64,000 nt of DNA from Nitrogeniibacter mangrovi (GTDB lineage: Bacteria > Pseudomonadota > Gammaproteobacteria > Burkholderiales > Rhodocyclaceae). Under the pieces are notes generated by a model, which was not told where the DNA came from, searched no databases, and was given only the letters and a program-made list of their open reading frames with translations. Of this stretch, positions 46,994 through 55,588 are shown piece after piece. Location: assembly GCF_010983895.1 (NCBI RefSeq), contig NZ_CP048836.1, forward strand, positions 1,674,001 through 1,738,000, read 5' to 3'. A program made the position numbers and the translations under genes. Position 1 is the first letter of the stretch; each line of letters starts with the position of its first letter.

Positions 46994-48025
46994 ATGCGAC
47001 ATTCTGGATTCACCACACTCATCCTCGCAGCCACCGTAAGTGCGGGGGCGCATGCTGGCTCGATCTGGCAGGCGCTGCCCGCGCAGCCGCCGATTCCGGC
47101 AGACAATCCGCAAACGCCAGCAAAGATCGAGCTGGGCAAAACGCTTTTCCACGACCCGCGCCTGTCGTCGACCGGTACCGTTTCTTGTGCGTCCTGTCAC
47201 AGCGTGATGGAAGGCGGGGACGATCACCGCCCGGTCTCCATCGGGGTGCATGGTCAGGCCGGTGGGCGAAACGCGCCAACGGTATGGAATGCGGCCTATC
47301 ACTCGGCCCAGTTCTGGGATGGTCGCGCCGCGACGCTCGAAGCACAGGCGGTGGGGCCGGTGACCAATCCGGTCGAAATGGGCATGGCCGATCTGGGCGC
47401 AGCGGTGGGCCGTCTCAAGGCCATTCCCGGGTATGCGCCGTTGTTTGAAAAGGCGTTCGGCGTCGGCGACAGCATCACGGTCGAGAACATGGGCAAGGCG
47501 ATTGCGGCCTACGAGCGCACGCTGATCACGCCCAACAGCCCGTACGACCGCTACGTGCGGGGCGACAAGCGCGCGCTGAGCCCTCAACAACGACGCGGCA
47601 TGACCGCCTTTGCGGAAACGGGCTGTGCCGCATGCCACGCTGGCGCCGCCTTCGACGGGCCGACGCGGCCGATGGGCCAGGCCAACCTCATGCGCTTTCC
47701 CGCCTTTGCCGACAATCCGTATGTGGTGCGCTTCAAGCTCGATGAGGACCCGGGCCGTTTTGCGTCGACCGGCAAGGAGGAAGACAAGCACATGTGGCGT
47801 GTGCCCACCTTGCGCAATCTCGCCTACACCGCGCCGTACTTCCACAATGGTGCGGTCAAGCGCCTGGATGATGCGGTCAAGGTGATGGCGAAAACGCAAC
47901 TGAACGTCGATCTCGACCCGTCGACCGTGGCCGACATCGTGGCGTTTCTCGATGCGCTCAACGGTGAATTCCCGGCGCAGACGATGCCGCGCCTGCCGGC
48001 AACGCCGGGGGATCTGGTCGAGTAG
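46994..48025 (+). CDS. dihaem cytochrome c peroxidase
   Basis: A 343-residue periplasmic enzyme that reduces hydrogen peroxide with electrons from cytochrome c. A signal peptide (LILAATVSAGAHA) is followed by two haem-binding motifs, CASCH (residues 65-69) and CAACH (211-215). Family sequences GKTLFHDPRLSSTGTVSC, APTVWNAAYHSAQFWDGRA, VGPVTNPVEMG, TLRNLAYTAPYFHNG and DIVAFLDALNG are present. The start at 46994 has GGAG upstream; an in-frame ATG at 46982 is possible. Confidence 0.95.
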   Translation: MRHSGFTTLILAATVSAGAHAGSIWQALPAQPPIPADNPQTPAKIELGKTLFHDPRLSSTGTVSCASCHSVMEGGDDHRPVSIGVHGQAGGRNAPTVWNAAYHSAQFWDGRAATLEAQAVGPVTNPVEMGMADLGAAVGRLKAIPGYAPLFEKAFGVGDSITVENMGKAIAAYERTLITPNSPYDRYVRGDKRALSPQQRRGMTAFAETGCAACHAGAAFDGPTRPMGQANLMRFPAFADNPYVVRFKLDEDPGRFASTGKEEDKHMWRVPTLRNLAYTAPYFHNGAVKRLDDAVKVMAKTQLNVDLDPSTVADIVAFLDALNGEFPAQTMPRLPATPGDLVE

Positions 48026-48198
48026 GGCCGCGTCGGGCGGATGAGCGAAGCGCAAACCGCACTCGTGCCTGCGGCGCGACGAACGCGCCGGTGTGCCGAA
48101 CGGGTGCGCCGTTCGGCGCCATGCGCTTTGCTTGTCGATGGCGGCGGCGTGGAAGGCGGCGGCATCCAGCGCCCGGGGGAAGCCGGCGCCCGGTGCCC

Positions 48199-48828
48199 TT
48201 ACGCCACGCGCCTGCGCTGCGCCCAGAGCCCGAACACCCCGAGCCCGAGCAGTGCCAGCGTGGCCGGTTCGGGCACCGGTTGGGAAAGTACCGTCACGTC
48301 CGCACGGGTCAGGGTGATGGCGGCGTCGTTGTTGGTGCCGGCGCTCACTTGGGGTTGAAACGGCGTCAGCGAGGCGAGCAGGGTGGTGTCGAGGGTGGTG
48401 AGATCGGCGGTGGCGCCCAGCAGGCCGGCGGTGAAGTACTGCATCTGGAAGCGGCCGAAGGTGGCACCGGCGGCGCCGCCGGAGAACGGGGCGGTGTTGA
48501 TGTCGAAGTTGAAGACGACGTCGAGCTGGTTCTGGTTGGCGACGCGGGCGAAGCTGCTGGTGCCGGCGGCGGGCGCCGGCGCGACGCCGCCGATGGTGAT
48601 ATCCACCGACGAATAGGGCGCGTCGTGCCGGGCGTCGGTGGCGGTGCTGGCGGAGACCGGGGCGAGGGTGTCGAGGACGAAGCTGGCCAGGAAGGTCTGA
48701 CCGGCCAGGATGGACGAGCCGGCGATGGCGTTGTCCATGGTGCCGGCGAGGTCGAACTGGATGAGGGTGGCCTGGGCGGGCGCGGCGGCGGCAATGAGTG
48801 CGGCGGCGGCAAGGTGGCGAAGTGGCAT
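48199..48828 (-). CDS. PEP-CTERM sorting domain protein
   Basis: A 209-residue exported protein. N-terminal signal (LAAAALIAAAAPAQA), a beta-rich middle, and the C-terminal sorting signal VPEPATLALLGLGVFGLWAQ followed by RRRVA. This signal is recognised by exosortase (EpsH) in exopolysaccharide-producing Gram-negative bacteria. GGAGA precedes the ATG. No exosortase gene is in the window. Function of the mature protein unknown. Confidence 0.92.
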   Translation of the reverse strand: MPLRHLAAAALIAAAAPAQATLIQFDLAGTMDNAIAGSSILAGQTFLASFVLDTLAPVSASTATDARHDAPYSSVDITIGGVAPAPAAGTSSFARVANQNQLDVVFNFDINTAPFSGGAAGATFGRFQMQYFTAGLLGATADLTTLDTTLLASLTPFQPQVSAGTNNDAAITLTRADVTVLSQPVPEPATLALLGLGVFGLWAQRRRVA

Positions 48829-49130
48829 GACAGGTGTCTCCGTCGTCGAGTGGGGTTGAGGGGCGTGTGTCCGCGTGGGTCGGGACATTGCCCGAGGCAA
48901 TCGAAATGCGCGGGTGTTTGTTTGGCCTTTACGGGCAAGCAAGATTGCTGCCGGATGATGCAAAACGCCTATGCACCGTGCGTGAGGAAGGGTGGCGTTT
49001 GCCGGCTTGAGCCTGGGTGTAAGAATCGTCGACGCTCAAGGGCGGTGCTCAACTGGGGACAGACCTTGCGTGGACGAGATTCACAGGGCCGCGCCGAATT
49101 CGGCTCGACAACTCCCCGCGGGGTGGATTG

Positions 49131-49170
49131 GCACGGCGACATCCGCCGGATGTCTGCGACGTCGCCGTGC
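49131..49170. repeat. inverted repeat in a gene-free gap
   Basis: Perfect 10-base arms GCACGGCGAC (49131-49140) / GTCGCCGTGC (49161-49170); the 20-base loop contains the palindrome ATCCGCCGGAT. It resembles the local REP-type elements. The gap 48829-49231 otherwise shows nothing recognisable. Confidence 0.65.
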
Positions 49171-49231
49171 TTGAATCCCGATGGCGCAATCGGTTCAGCA
49201 GCGCAGTGGGTCTTGCCGTGTGCCGATGCGC

Positions 49232-49954
49232 TCAGCCGACGCGATCGGCCAGTGCGCGCAGCAGCTGCCCGCCGTCGCCGGTCCATGCCGCGCCGTGCAT
49301 GCAGGCGAGGGTGGTGGGGGCGGTCGCGGCGAGGCGTTCGAGCAGGGGGCGTGTCTGGGGGCCGTGGGCGTAGTAGTCCAGTTGCTGTCGTGCCGCCTCG
49401 CTGGGTTCGAGGATGTCGCTGCGGGTGATGACCGGAGGCTCGTCGCCGAACTGGGTGAACAGGTCGCCACAGAACAGGGTGTGCGTGGTGGTGTCGGACA
49501 GAAAGCCGCAATCCCAGCCATGAGGCAGGTGCGGGGTGTCGAACCATTGCAGCCGATGGTGTCCGAGCGAGAGGATGTCGCCGTCGGCCAGCGCGTGGGC
49601 CGGGCGGTCGGCGTAGTCGCCCATGCACACCATCGCCCCAATGCGGCTGCACACGGGCTCCGCCTGGGGGGCGATGGCGAGGAAGTCGTTCAGCGCCCCG
49701 CACTCGTCGGGCTCGAAGTGGGAAAACGCGACATAGCGCAGCGTCGAGGCGGGCAGCACGCGTTCGATGGCCCCCTGCGTCATGGCGAACAGCTTGCGCG
49801 GGCCGGTGTGGAACAGCAGCGGTGCGTCGTCGCGCACCAGGAACTGGTTGAAGGTGAAGCCGCCGGGGATCGCGTCGGGGGGAATGCGCGTGCTGATGCG
49901 GTAGATGTCTTCGGCGATCTCGTCGATGCGGGTGCCGTTGTCCGAGTCGGTCAT
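49232..49954 (-). CDS. MBL-fold protein, ODP/flavodiiron-like di-iron type
   Basis: A 240-residue metallo-beta-lactamase-fold protein. Instead of HxHxDH it has HFEPDE (FSHFEPDECGAL), the H-x-E-x-D pattern of flavodiiron proteins and the oxygen-binding di-iron protein ODP. Other likely ligands are in HLPHGWDCG, FCGDLF and MHGAAW. There is no flavodoxin domain, which is also the case for ODP. It probably binds oxygen or an oxidant at a di-iron site; physiological role unknown. The start at 49954 has a weak ribosome site. Confidence 0.82.
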   Translation of the reverse strand: MTDSDNGTRIDEIAEDIYRISTRIPPDAIPGGFTFNQFLVRDDAPLLFHTGPRKLFAMTQGAIERVLPASTLRYVAFSHFEPDECGALNDFLAIAPQAEPVCSRIGAMVCMGDYADRPAHALADGDILSLGHHRLQWFDTPHLPHGWDCGFLSDTTTHTLFCGDLFTQFGDEPPVITRSDILEPSEAARQQLDYYAHGPQTRPLLERLAATAPTTLACMHGAAWTGDGGQLLRALADRVG

Positions 49955-50073
49955 GGTGGGTTCTCGCAGGATGCCTGGGTGCGGGGGCGAGCGGGGCGAC
50001 CAGGCATTCGCCCGCCAGCGTGGCGGCCCGGGGGGGCGAGCGGTGGCGCCGCGGGCCCGTCCATGCCGTGTGC

Positions 50074-50559
50074 CTATTGCGCGTTCACCGCGCGTTCGAT
50101 GTCTGCGATGACGATCTTCTTCATGTCGAACATCGCGCGCATGGCGGTGGCGGCCGTTTCGGGGTCGTCGTTGGTCACCAGCTCGAGCAGACGCGTCGGG
50201 GCGATTTGCCACGACAGCCCGAAGCGATCCCTGAGCCAGCCGCAGGGGCGCTCTTCGCCACCGTCGGTGAGTCGGCTCCAGAGCGTGTCGATCTCGGCCT
50301 GGGAGTCGCATTCGACCAGCAGCGAGACGGCGTCGTCGAAGGGAATGTCGAAGCCCCCGTTGAGCGCAATGAAGGTCTGCCCGGCCAGTTCGAAGGTCAC
50401 GAGCATCACGGCCCCCTCCTTGTCGGGCGTGGCACCGTTGTAGCGGGCAATCCTGACGATGCGGCCGGTGTCGAAGACGGAGGTGTAGAAACGCGCGGCT
50501 TCCTCCGCCTGATCGTTGAACCAGAGGAACGTCTTGATCTTCTGATGGATCGTGGGCAT
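50074..50559 (-). CDS. VOC/PhnB-like protein
   Basis: A 161-residue protein of the PhnB/3-demethylubiquinone-like VOC group: KIKTFLWFNDQAEEAARFYTSVF, FIALNGGFDIPFDDAVSLLVEC, DGGEERPCGWLRDRFGLSWQIAP and a C-terminal AMFDMKKIVIADIERA. Such proteins are common and mostly uncharacterised. AGGAG lies before the ATG at 50559. It is 120 bases downstream of nothing obvious and appears monocistronic. Confidence 0.9.
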   Translation of the reverse strand: MPTIHQKIKTFLWFNDQAEEAARFYTSVFDTGRIVRIARYNGATPDKEGAVMLVTFELAGQTFIALNGGFDIPFDDAVSLLVECDSQAEIDTLWSRLTDGGEERPCGWLRDRFGLSWQIAPTRLLELVTNDDPETAATAMRAMFDMKKIVIADIERAVNAQ

Positions 50560-50721
50560 GGGGGGCTCCTGTCGGGGGGCGGTGTGCGTCGGGCGCAGTG
50601 GCAACGGGGCGGCGCCTCTTCGATATCAGCGTAGAACATGGCGTCGCACCGTGCGCTCGCCATGGGGTCGTGTCGGCATGCGTTACGGGGTGTCGGTGGA
50701 TGGATTCCCGTGCGGCGGCCG

Positions 50722-51585
50722 TCAGAGCAAGGGCCAGATCGCCGAATAGAACACCGCAAACAGCGCCATGAAGACCGCCATCACGGCAACAGCCGGGCGC
50801 ATGCGGTAACGGCCGACCGTGAGGCCGCCGAGGGCAAACGACAGGCCGGGGAGCCACACCCACGACATCTTGATCATCGCGGTCTCGCTCATGCTGTCGA
50901 AATCCCAGAAATAGATCACGAACACCTGCACGATGGAATAGGCCAGCGCGGCCCAGTAGAAGCCCCGCAACTGCTTGCGCACCACCTCCTTCGCCCCGGC
51001 CTTCGACGCCTCGATGTAGTTCAGTTGCAAGGTGGTGGGCGGTGGTGATTTGTCCTTGCTCTGCTCGAGATGGCGGACGGCTTCGTCCAGATCCTGCCCG
51101 TACAGGTGGTAGCTGCTGTCCTTGTGCTTGTGCGCCCATTCAGAGGCGCGAACCTGCAGGCGAGAATGAAACTTGCGCCATGGCAGATCGGCATTCAGGG
51201 TGTCGATCAGCGCGTCGAACGAGGCGTCGAAATGGTCGCCGCCCGAGAACATCAGCCAGTTGGTCTTCGCCACCGCGTTGCTGTGATTCAGCTTGCGATC
51301 GAAATCCTTGTAGCACACCGGGATGATGCGCTTGTTGGCCTCCTCGGCCAGCTTGAGCTCGGCGCGGCAGGTCTCCGACGCGAAGTATTCGTCCGACAGC
51401 ACGCACACGAAGGCCGACGCCCCTTCGACCGCCTGCGAAATCTCGTCCCACCAGTTCGACGAGTAGGGAATGTCCTCCCAGTCGATCCACACGTCGAGTC
51501 CCGCCTTCTGCAGGCGTTCCGTCAGTTGGCGGACAAATTCGGCGTCCCGGCGCGAATAGGACACGAAGATGTCAGAGAGCGTCAT
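50722..51585 (-). CDS. TIR domain protein with C-terminal membrane helices
   Basis: A 287-residue protein. Residues 1-140 are a TIR domain (LSDIFVSYSRRDAEFVRQL, DVWIDWEDIPYSSNWWDEI, ASAFVCVLSDEYFASETCRA), with SETCRAE placing a candidate catalytic Glu at 76. Active TIR domains cleave NAD+ in bacterial and plant immunity. The last 90 residues hold about three membrane helices (GFYWAALAYSIVQVFVIYFW, WVWLPGLSFALGGLTV, PAVAVMAVFMALFAVFYSAI). A defensive role is plausible, since a nuclease-helicase and an AT-rich gene pair follow within 5 kb. An upstream in-frame start is possible. Confidence 0.85.
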   Translation of the reverse strand: MTLSDIFVSYSRRDAEFVRQLTERLQKAGLDVWIDWEDIPYSSNWWDEISQAVEGASAFVCVLSDEYFASETCRAELKLAEEANKRIIPVCYKDFDRKLNHSNAVAKTNWLMFSGGDHFDASFDALIDTLNADLPWRKFHSRLQVRASEWAHKHKDSSYHLYGQDLDEAVRHLEQSKDKSPPPTTLQLNYIEASKAGAKEVVRKQLRGFYWAALAYSIVQVFVIYFWDFDSMSETAMIKMSWVWLPGLSFALGGLTVGRYRMRPAVAVMAVFMALFAVFYSAIWPLL

Positions 51586-51687
51586 GCCACTTGTCTTCCA
51601 TTCATGGCGATACATGAGCATCCGATCTTGCAACCGCGGCCGGTTGCCGGTTGCGCGCTCGCGCACCGACCGCCTTGGCGAGCTTGC

Positions 51688-52170
51688 CTACTTCTTCAGT
51701 CGTGCGGCCTGCCGGCGCGTGAGTTCCTCATGGCGTTCAGCCCGTTCGTGCAGCCTTGTCATCAAGTCCGCCTCCGACACGGGGTCGCTCAGGTCAAACA
51801 CCGGCGTCACCTGCGCATCGACGACGTCGAATACCTGCGCCGAAAAGCGCTCGCTGCCATCCTCCCCGCGAAAGACGACGACCACCTCGACCGTGCCGTC
51901 GGCATTGACGTCGTCCAGCATCACCTTCTCGACACTGCCATGGCGCGGCAGGACGAGCCCGGACGCGAACACCGGGGCCCCACCCCGCGCCCTGGCGGGC
52001 TGGTAGAGCCGAACGCTGTAGCTGCCCGCCTCAGGCGGTTCGAAATCCCCCGCTGCGACCACGACGGTGTCCCCACTCGGGAGCACGTGCCGGGACACAA
52101 ATCTTGCCGGCGCCGCAGCGTAAGCGCCGAGGGCAGAACAACACAACGCGGCGAGGATGGCTTTGCGCAT
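51688..52170 (-). CDS. PliI-like periplasmic lysozyme inhibitor
   Basis: A 160-residue protein with signal peptide (AILAALCCSALGAYAAA). The mature part resembles PliI inhibitors of invertebrate-type lysozyme: HVLPSGDTVVVAAGDFEPPEAGSYSVRLY, then LPRHGSVEKVMLDDVNADGTVEVVVVF. The AGSYSVRLY loop corresponds to the family's inhibitory loop region. The C-terminal 35 residues (SEADLMTRLHERAERHEELTRRQAARLKK) form a charged helix not needed in PliI. AAGGAG precedes the ATG at 52170. Confidence 0.72.
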   Translation of the reverse strand: MRKAILAALCCSALGAYAAAPARFVSRHVLPSGDTVVVAAGDFEPPEAGSYSVRLYQPARARGGAPVFASGLVLPRHGSVEKVMLDDVNADGTVEVVVVFRGEDGSERFSAQVFDVVDAQVTPVFDLSDPVSEADLMTRLHERAERHEELTRRQAARLKK

Positions 52171-52244
52171 GGGATGCGGCTCCTTGGTTCAATGCGCCAT
52201 TCAAGCATGAATCGCGTGACATTCGGCTGCAGGGGCGTAGGGCC

Positions 52245-52280
52245 GTAGGGCGGATAAGCGCAGCGCCATCCGCCGGATGG
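52245..52280. repeat. REP-type palindrome (GTAGGGCGGAT class)
   Basis: Begins GTAGGGCGGATAAGC and ends GCCATCCGCCGGATGG; arms GGCGGAT / ATCCGCC flank a short GCGCAGCG-like loop. A related inverted half follows (about 52302-52329). The same class occurs at 57018-57053 and, as a half element, at 48036-48053. Confidence 0.8.
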
Positions 52281-52347
52281 GATCGAGGGTTTGAGGTGAC
52301 GCGCCGGATGGCGCAGCGCATCTGCGCCCTGCGAACCCGAGTCAGCC

Positions 52348-54219
52348 TCAGCTTGCGGCTACCGCGGTCTCCGCCTCCACCATGCGCTCGGTGAATTCGC
52401 TCTTCTCCGACGCCGCCATCACCAGATACCGCCGCGCCCGCGTCATGCCGACGTAGAGCAGGCGGGCGGAGTTCTGGCGCTCGGCGGCGGCAACGCTCAT
52501 GGCGCCCAAGCCCAGCATGATCACGCGTTCGAACTCCAGCCCCTTGCTGCTGTGGATGGTCATCACCGCCACGCTGTCGGCCTCGCTGTCGTAGGCCATT
52601 TTGTGCACCTTCGAGCCCAGCCACTGATGACTGATGCCCTCGCGTTTGAGGCGGCGGCTCAGCTCGGCGCCTTGCGCCTTCTTGGCATAGAGCACCGCGA
52701 TGTCCGACAGGGGCGTGCCGTGGGCCTGCCATTTGCGGATGCAGGCCACGGCGTAGTCGATTTCGGCTGTGAATGAATCGAGCAATTTGGCATGCGGCTT
52801 CGGGCCGTGGATGCCGGCGGCTTCGGGTTCCACCAGCGGAATATGGTCTTCGTCCGCCGCCTGCGGGTCGAGGTAATGGCGGGCAAAGCCGTAGGCAAAG
52901 GCCAGAATCTCGCGGGTGTTGCGGTAATTGAGGCGCAGCACCGTGGTGCGCCCCTGGGCCTGAATGCCCACGCTCGACAGGGCGAAGCCCAGCCCGGCCT
53001 TGGATTTGTAGATGGACTGCGCGTCGTCGTACAGCAGCAGGAGCGAATTGCTTTCCGGGTCCACCATTTGCACCACCAGCTTGAGCCAGTCGGCTTCCAT
53101 GTCGTGCCCTTCGTCGATGAGCAGCGCGCCGTATTGCCCCCGCGGGATCAGGCCCCGGTCCACCGCATCGATCACCGTTTCCACCTGCCGCTCGAACAGC
53201 GGCGCATCGCCCTTGACCGGGTCGATCTGGTAAGTCTTCAGTTGCTGGTTGCACCAGTCATGGAAGTGATACACCTGCACCTGCGCGCCAATGCCCTTGG
53301 CGGAGATGAAGGCGCGCAGCCGGGCGGCGAGGGTGATGTTGAAGCACAGCACCAGAATCGGCTTGTGCAGCGTCTGCGCCAGATACAGGCAGCGGTAACC
53401 CAGAATCATCGTCTTGCCCGAGCCGGCCACCCCGTGAATCACCCGGTGCCCTTCGCCCAGGCTGCGGGCCAGCTGCTCCTGCTGGATATCCATGATGCGG
53501 ATCACATCGGGCAGGGTTTCCTCGAGTTCGCCCGCCGCCTCCAGCGGGTCTTCAAACAGCGCGGCCTGCTCCGGCGCGTCGATCCGCACCTCGGGGAACA
53601 GATGCCAGCGCACGCGATCAATCTGCGGCAGGCTCAGGGGTTTGCCGAACTGGTAGGTGAACATGCCCCACAGGCGCGACTGGAAGGTTTCCGCATCCAC
53701 GGTTTCGCCGAATTCACCCTTGTAAATCATCAGGTGATCCGGCAGCAGAATCTCGCGGCCCTCTTCGGGCATGGCCTTTTCAATCTGCAGGCGAGTGATG
53801 TTTTCAAACACCACGCCCCAGCCATAAGGCATCGCCAACTTGCCCTCATGCGGCCCGGACAAATGGCGCAATTGCGGATCGCGGGTGAGCAGGGCGACCA
53901 CCTGGTAAGCGTAATGCCGCGCCTGCTCCATCGGGTGCGGCTCGATCACCCGGCCACGCTCGGTGTGCAAGGTGGCTTCGGTTTTGTTGATGCTTTTGAG
54001 CGTCTCCGGCTTCCAGTCCTTCACCTCCAGACACAGGATGCCGCGCATGGGATGCAGGATGATGAAGTCCGGATAGCGCCGCTTCTTGCCCACCGGAATG
54101 TCGTACCAGACCAGGTAATCATCCTCCAGCACCTTTTCCAGCGTCCGGGCCAATCGCTTTTCGCCCGAGGTCATGCGCGACAGGGTTTGCTGGTTCAGGG
54201 ACGGAATGAGGATCGCCAT
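52348..54219 (-). CDS. NERD nuclease-domain / SF1 (UvrD-like) helicase fusion
   Basis: A 623-residue protein. The N-terminal NERD domain has a PD-(D/E)xK-type active site: Asp51 in RYPDFIILHP and Glu65-x-Lys67 in LCLEVKDW. The helicase part follows, with Walker A GVAGSGKT at 263-270, LIDEGHDMEADWL, TTVLRLNYRNTREIL, VMTIHSSKGLEFERVIM and LLYVGMTRARRYLVM. Fusions of this kind occur in defence islands and restriction-like systems. It could act on foreign DNA or in repair. It is the last GC-rich gene before the AT-rich island. Confidence 0.9.
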   Translation of the reverse strand: MAILIPSLNQQTLSRMTSGEKRLARTLEKVLEDDYLVWYDIPVGKKRRYPDFIILHPMRGILCLEVKDWKPETLKSINKTEATLHTERGRVIEPHPMEQARHYAYQVVALLTRDPQLRHLSGPHEGKLAMPYGWGVVFENITRLQIEKAMPEEGREILLPDHLMIYKGEFGETVDAETFQSRLWGMFTYQFGKPLSLPQIDRVRWHLFPEVRIDAPEQAALFEDPLEAAGELEETLPDVIRIMDIQQEQLARSLGEGHRVIHGVAGSGKTMILGYRCLYLAQTLHKPILVLCFNITLAARLRAFISAKGIGAQVQVYHFHDWCNQQLKTYQIDPVKGDAPLFERQVETVIDAVDRGLIPRGQYGALLIDEGHDMEADWLKLVVQMVDPESNSLLLLYDDAQSIYKSKAGLGFALSSVGIQAQGRTTVLRLNYRNTREILAFAYGFARHYLDPQAADEDHIPLVEPEAAGIHGPKPHAKLLDSFTAEIDYAVACIRKWQAHGTPLSDIAVLYAKKAQGAELSRRLKREGISHQWLGSKVHKMAYDSEADSVAVMTIHSSKGLEFERVIMLGLGAMSVAAAERQNSARLLYVGMTRARRYLVMAASEKSEFTERMVEAETAVAAS

Positions 54220-54574
54220 GGGGACGTTTTCGCTTACAAAGTGGGCGAGGGAGGGGGTGAATTGTATACGGAACGGGTATGACGTTCTTGAGCGTGCGTG
54301 GCGGAAAGCGCCGTGTGTTGGGGCTTCATGACATACGCCATTGGGTGGTGTCTGTGAAGTGAGTCACTTTGCCGGAGTGCGGTGGTGTGTGTAGAGTCAG
54401 GCTCAACGCATCGGGATGTAACGGGTTGTAGCGGCATCAGTGCTGAGTCTTTACCGGTTTGACATTTCAGGGGGTGTAGAGATGTTGGATTGCAAGACCT
54501 GATCCCGAAGCCTCTTCTCTTAGCCAAGTCACGATGACTGAAATTTGTTTTAGAAAAATTACTGGTCGAATTAA
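54220..54574. promoter_or_regulatory. AT-richer gap upstream of the unassigned gene pair
   Basis: About 355 bases without a convincing gene; composition falls from GC-rich to AT-rich across it. TTGACA at 54459-54464 could be a -35 element for the gene pair, but the -10 is weak. The ribosome site before 54575 is not strong. Confidence 0.35.
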
Positions 54575-55588
54575 ATGGCAAATATTAAAGTCGCAAATTT
54601 CGTGTGTAAGTTTGGTGGCCAGGCGGTCATGCTTGATCATTTTTTTGAGGTAATTTATCCCGCATTCTTTAATTCTTCACCGAGAACTTATGGGGATACG
54701 ACCTATCATTTCTTTGATCTTGGGCTTGAGTTGGTTGAGATTGATGGTGTGAAAGAGCCCGTGTTGTTCGGTCGCTTCGTCAGAGATGCTAAAATTTCAC
54801 GTACTCACGTTTTAGAAGGAGAATTTCTCCGCCGAGACGACGCAAGTATTGATGACGCTAGCGCTGCACATTTTTCGTTGATTCTGTCAAACCATACATT
54901 GGCTTATGTGGCCCTGACGAGTAAAGCCCCTTCGTTGCAGAGTTTTCGGGCAACCGTCCATAGGCATGTGCTCGATGCGTGGAAAGATTTTACGTTGAAG
55001 TTGGCATCCGAGTATCAAAAGTCTGAACGCCAGAATGGCAAAAAGATATTGAAAAATGAAGCTGTTTCATTTGTGAGGAAAGAGCTTGTACCTATGCCAA
55101 CTCTTGAATTAAGGCCGCTCCCGAGTGCGGCCAGTATCAAAAAGTTCTTGATGCAGTTTGAAAAGATTTCATGGGTAAAGTATTCCATCGAAGAAACTAA
55201 CCACACGCTAGATTCAAAGAAGCTTGTTCAAGGTTTGCGTGCAGCAAAGAAAGGAACGAATTCGGAGTCGATTGAATTGATCGAAAAAAAACCAAAAGAC
55301 AAAGCGGCGCTTGCAAAACAAATGGAGGGGGTTGTTGGCGAGGGGAATGTTGGTGCTCAAGTTAAAGGTACTTCGAGCACCGGTGCGGTCATGACGGGGT
55401 CTAATGAAGAGATGGCATATTCCTCCGAATTGGATATTTCTGGAAATCCGAATCAGATGGCTGCGATTGCAGTTCAGCACGTCTTTTCAGCGCTTGCAAC
55501 CGGAATCCTTCGATTGGGCTTCATGATTGGCGATGGAGCAAAAAAAGCGGACGCCATCAGAAAGGAGATAGAGAAGCGCCGTGGGTAA
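54575..55588 (+). CDS. soluble protein of unknown function, first gene of an AT-rich pair
   Basis: A 337-residue protein not recognised as any family. No signal peptide. Residues 1-130 look globular (MLDHFFEVIYPAFFNSSP, YHFFDLGLELVEIDG, FSLILSNHTLAYVALTSK), a basic helical part follows (KDFTLKLASEYQKSERQNGKK), then a second region, VPMPTLELRPLPSAASIKKFLMQFEKISWVKYSIEETN, and a Ser/Gly-rich tail with an alpha-helical end (GDGAKKADAIRKEIEKRRG). Base composition is much more AT-rich than the surroundings, a sign of transfer. Its end overlaps the next gene by eight bases. Confidence 0.7.
   Translation: MANIKVANFVCKFGGQAVMLDHFFEVIYPAFFNSSPRTYGDTTYHFFDLGLELVEIDGVKEPVLFGRFVRDAKISRTHVLEGEFLRRDDASIDDASAAHFSLILSNHTLAYVALTSKAPSLQSFRATVHRHVLDAWKDFTLKLASEYQKSERQNGKKILKNEAVSFVRKELVPMPTLELRPLPSAASIKKFLMQFEKISWVKYSIEETNHTLDSKKLVQGLRAAKKGTNSESIELIEKKPKDKAALAKQMEGVVGEGNVGAQVKGTSSTGAVMTGSNEEMAYSSELDISGNPNQMAAIAVQHVFSALATGILRLGFMIGDGAKKADAIRKEIEKRRG

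Noticed and set aside
49232-51139. Single 635-residue protein spanning the MBL-fold gene and beyond
   Set aside because: The upstream part is Arg/His-rich shadow of other genes; MTDSDNGTRIDEIAEDIY at 49954 is a sensible start.
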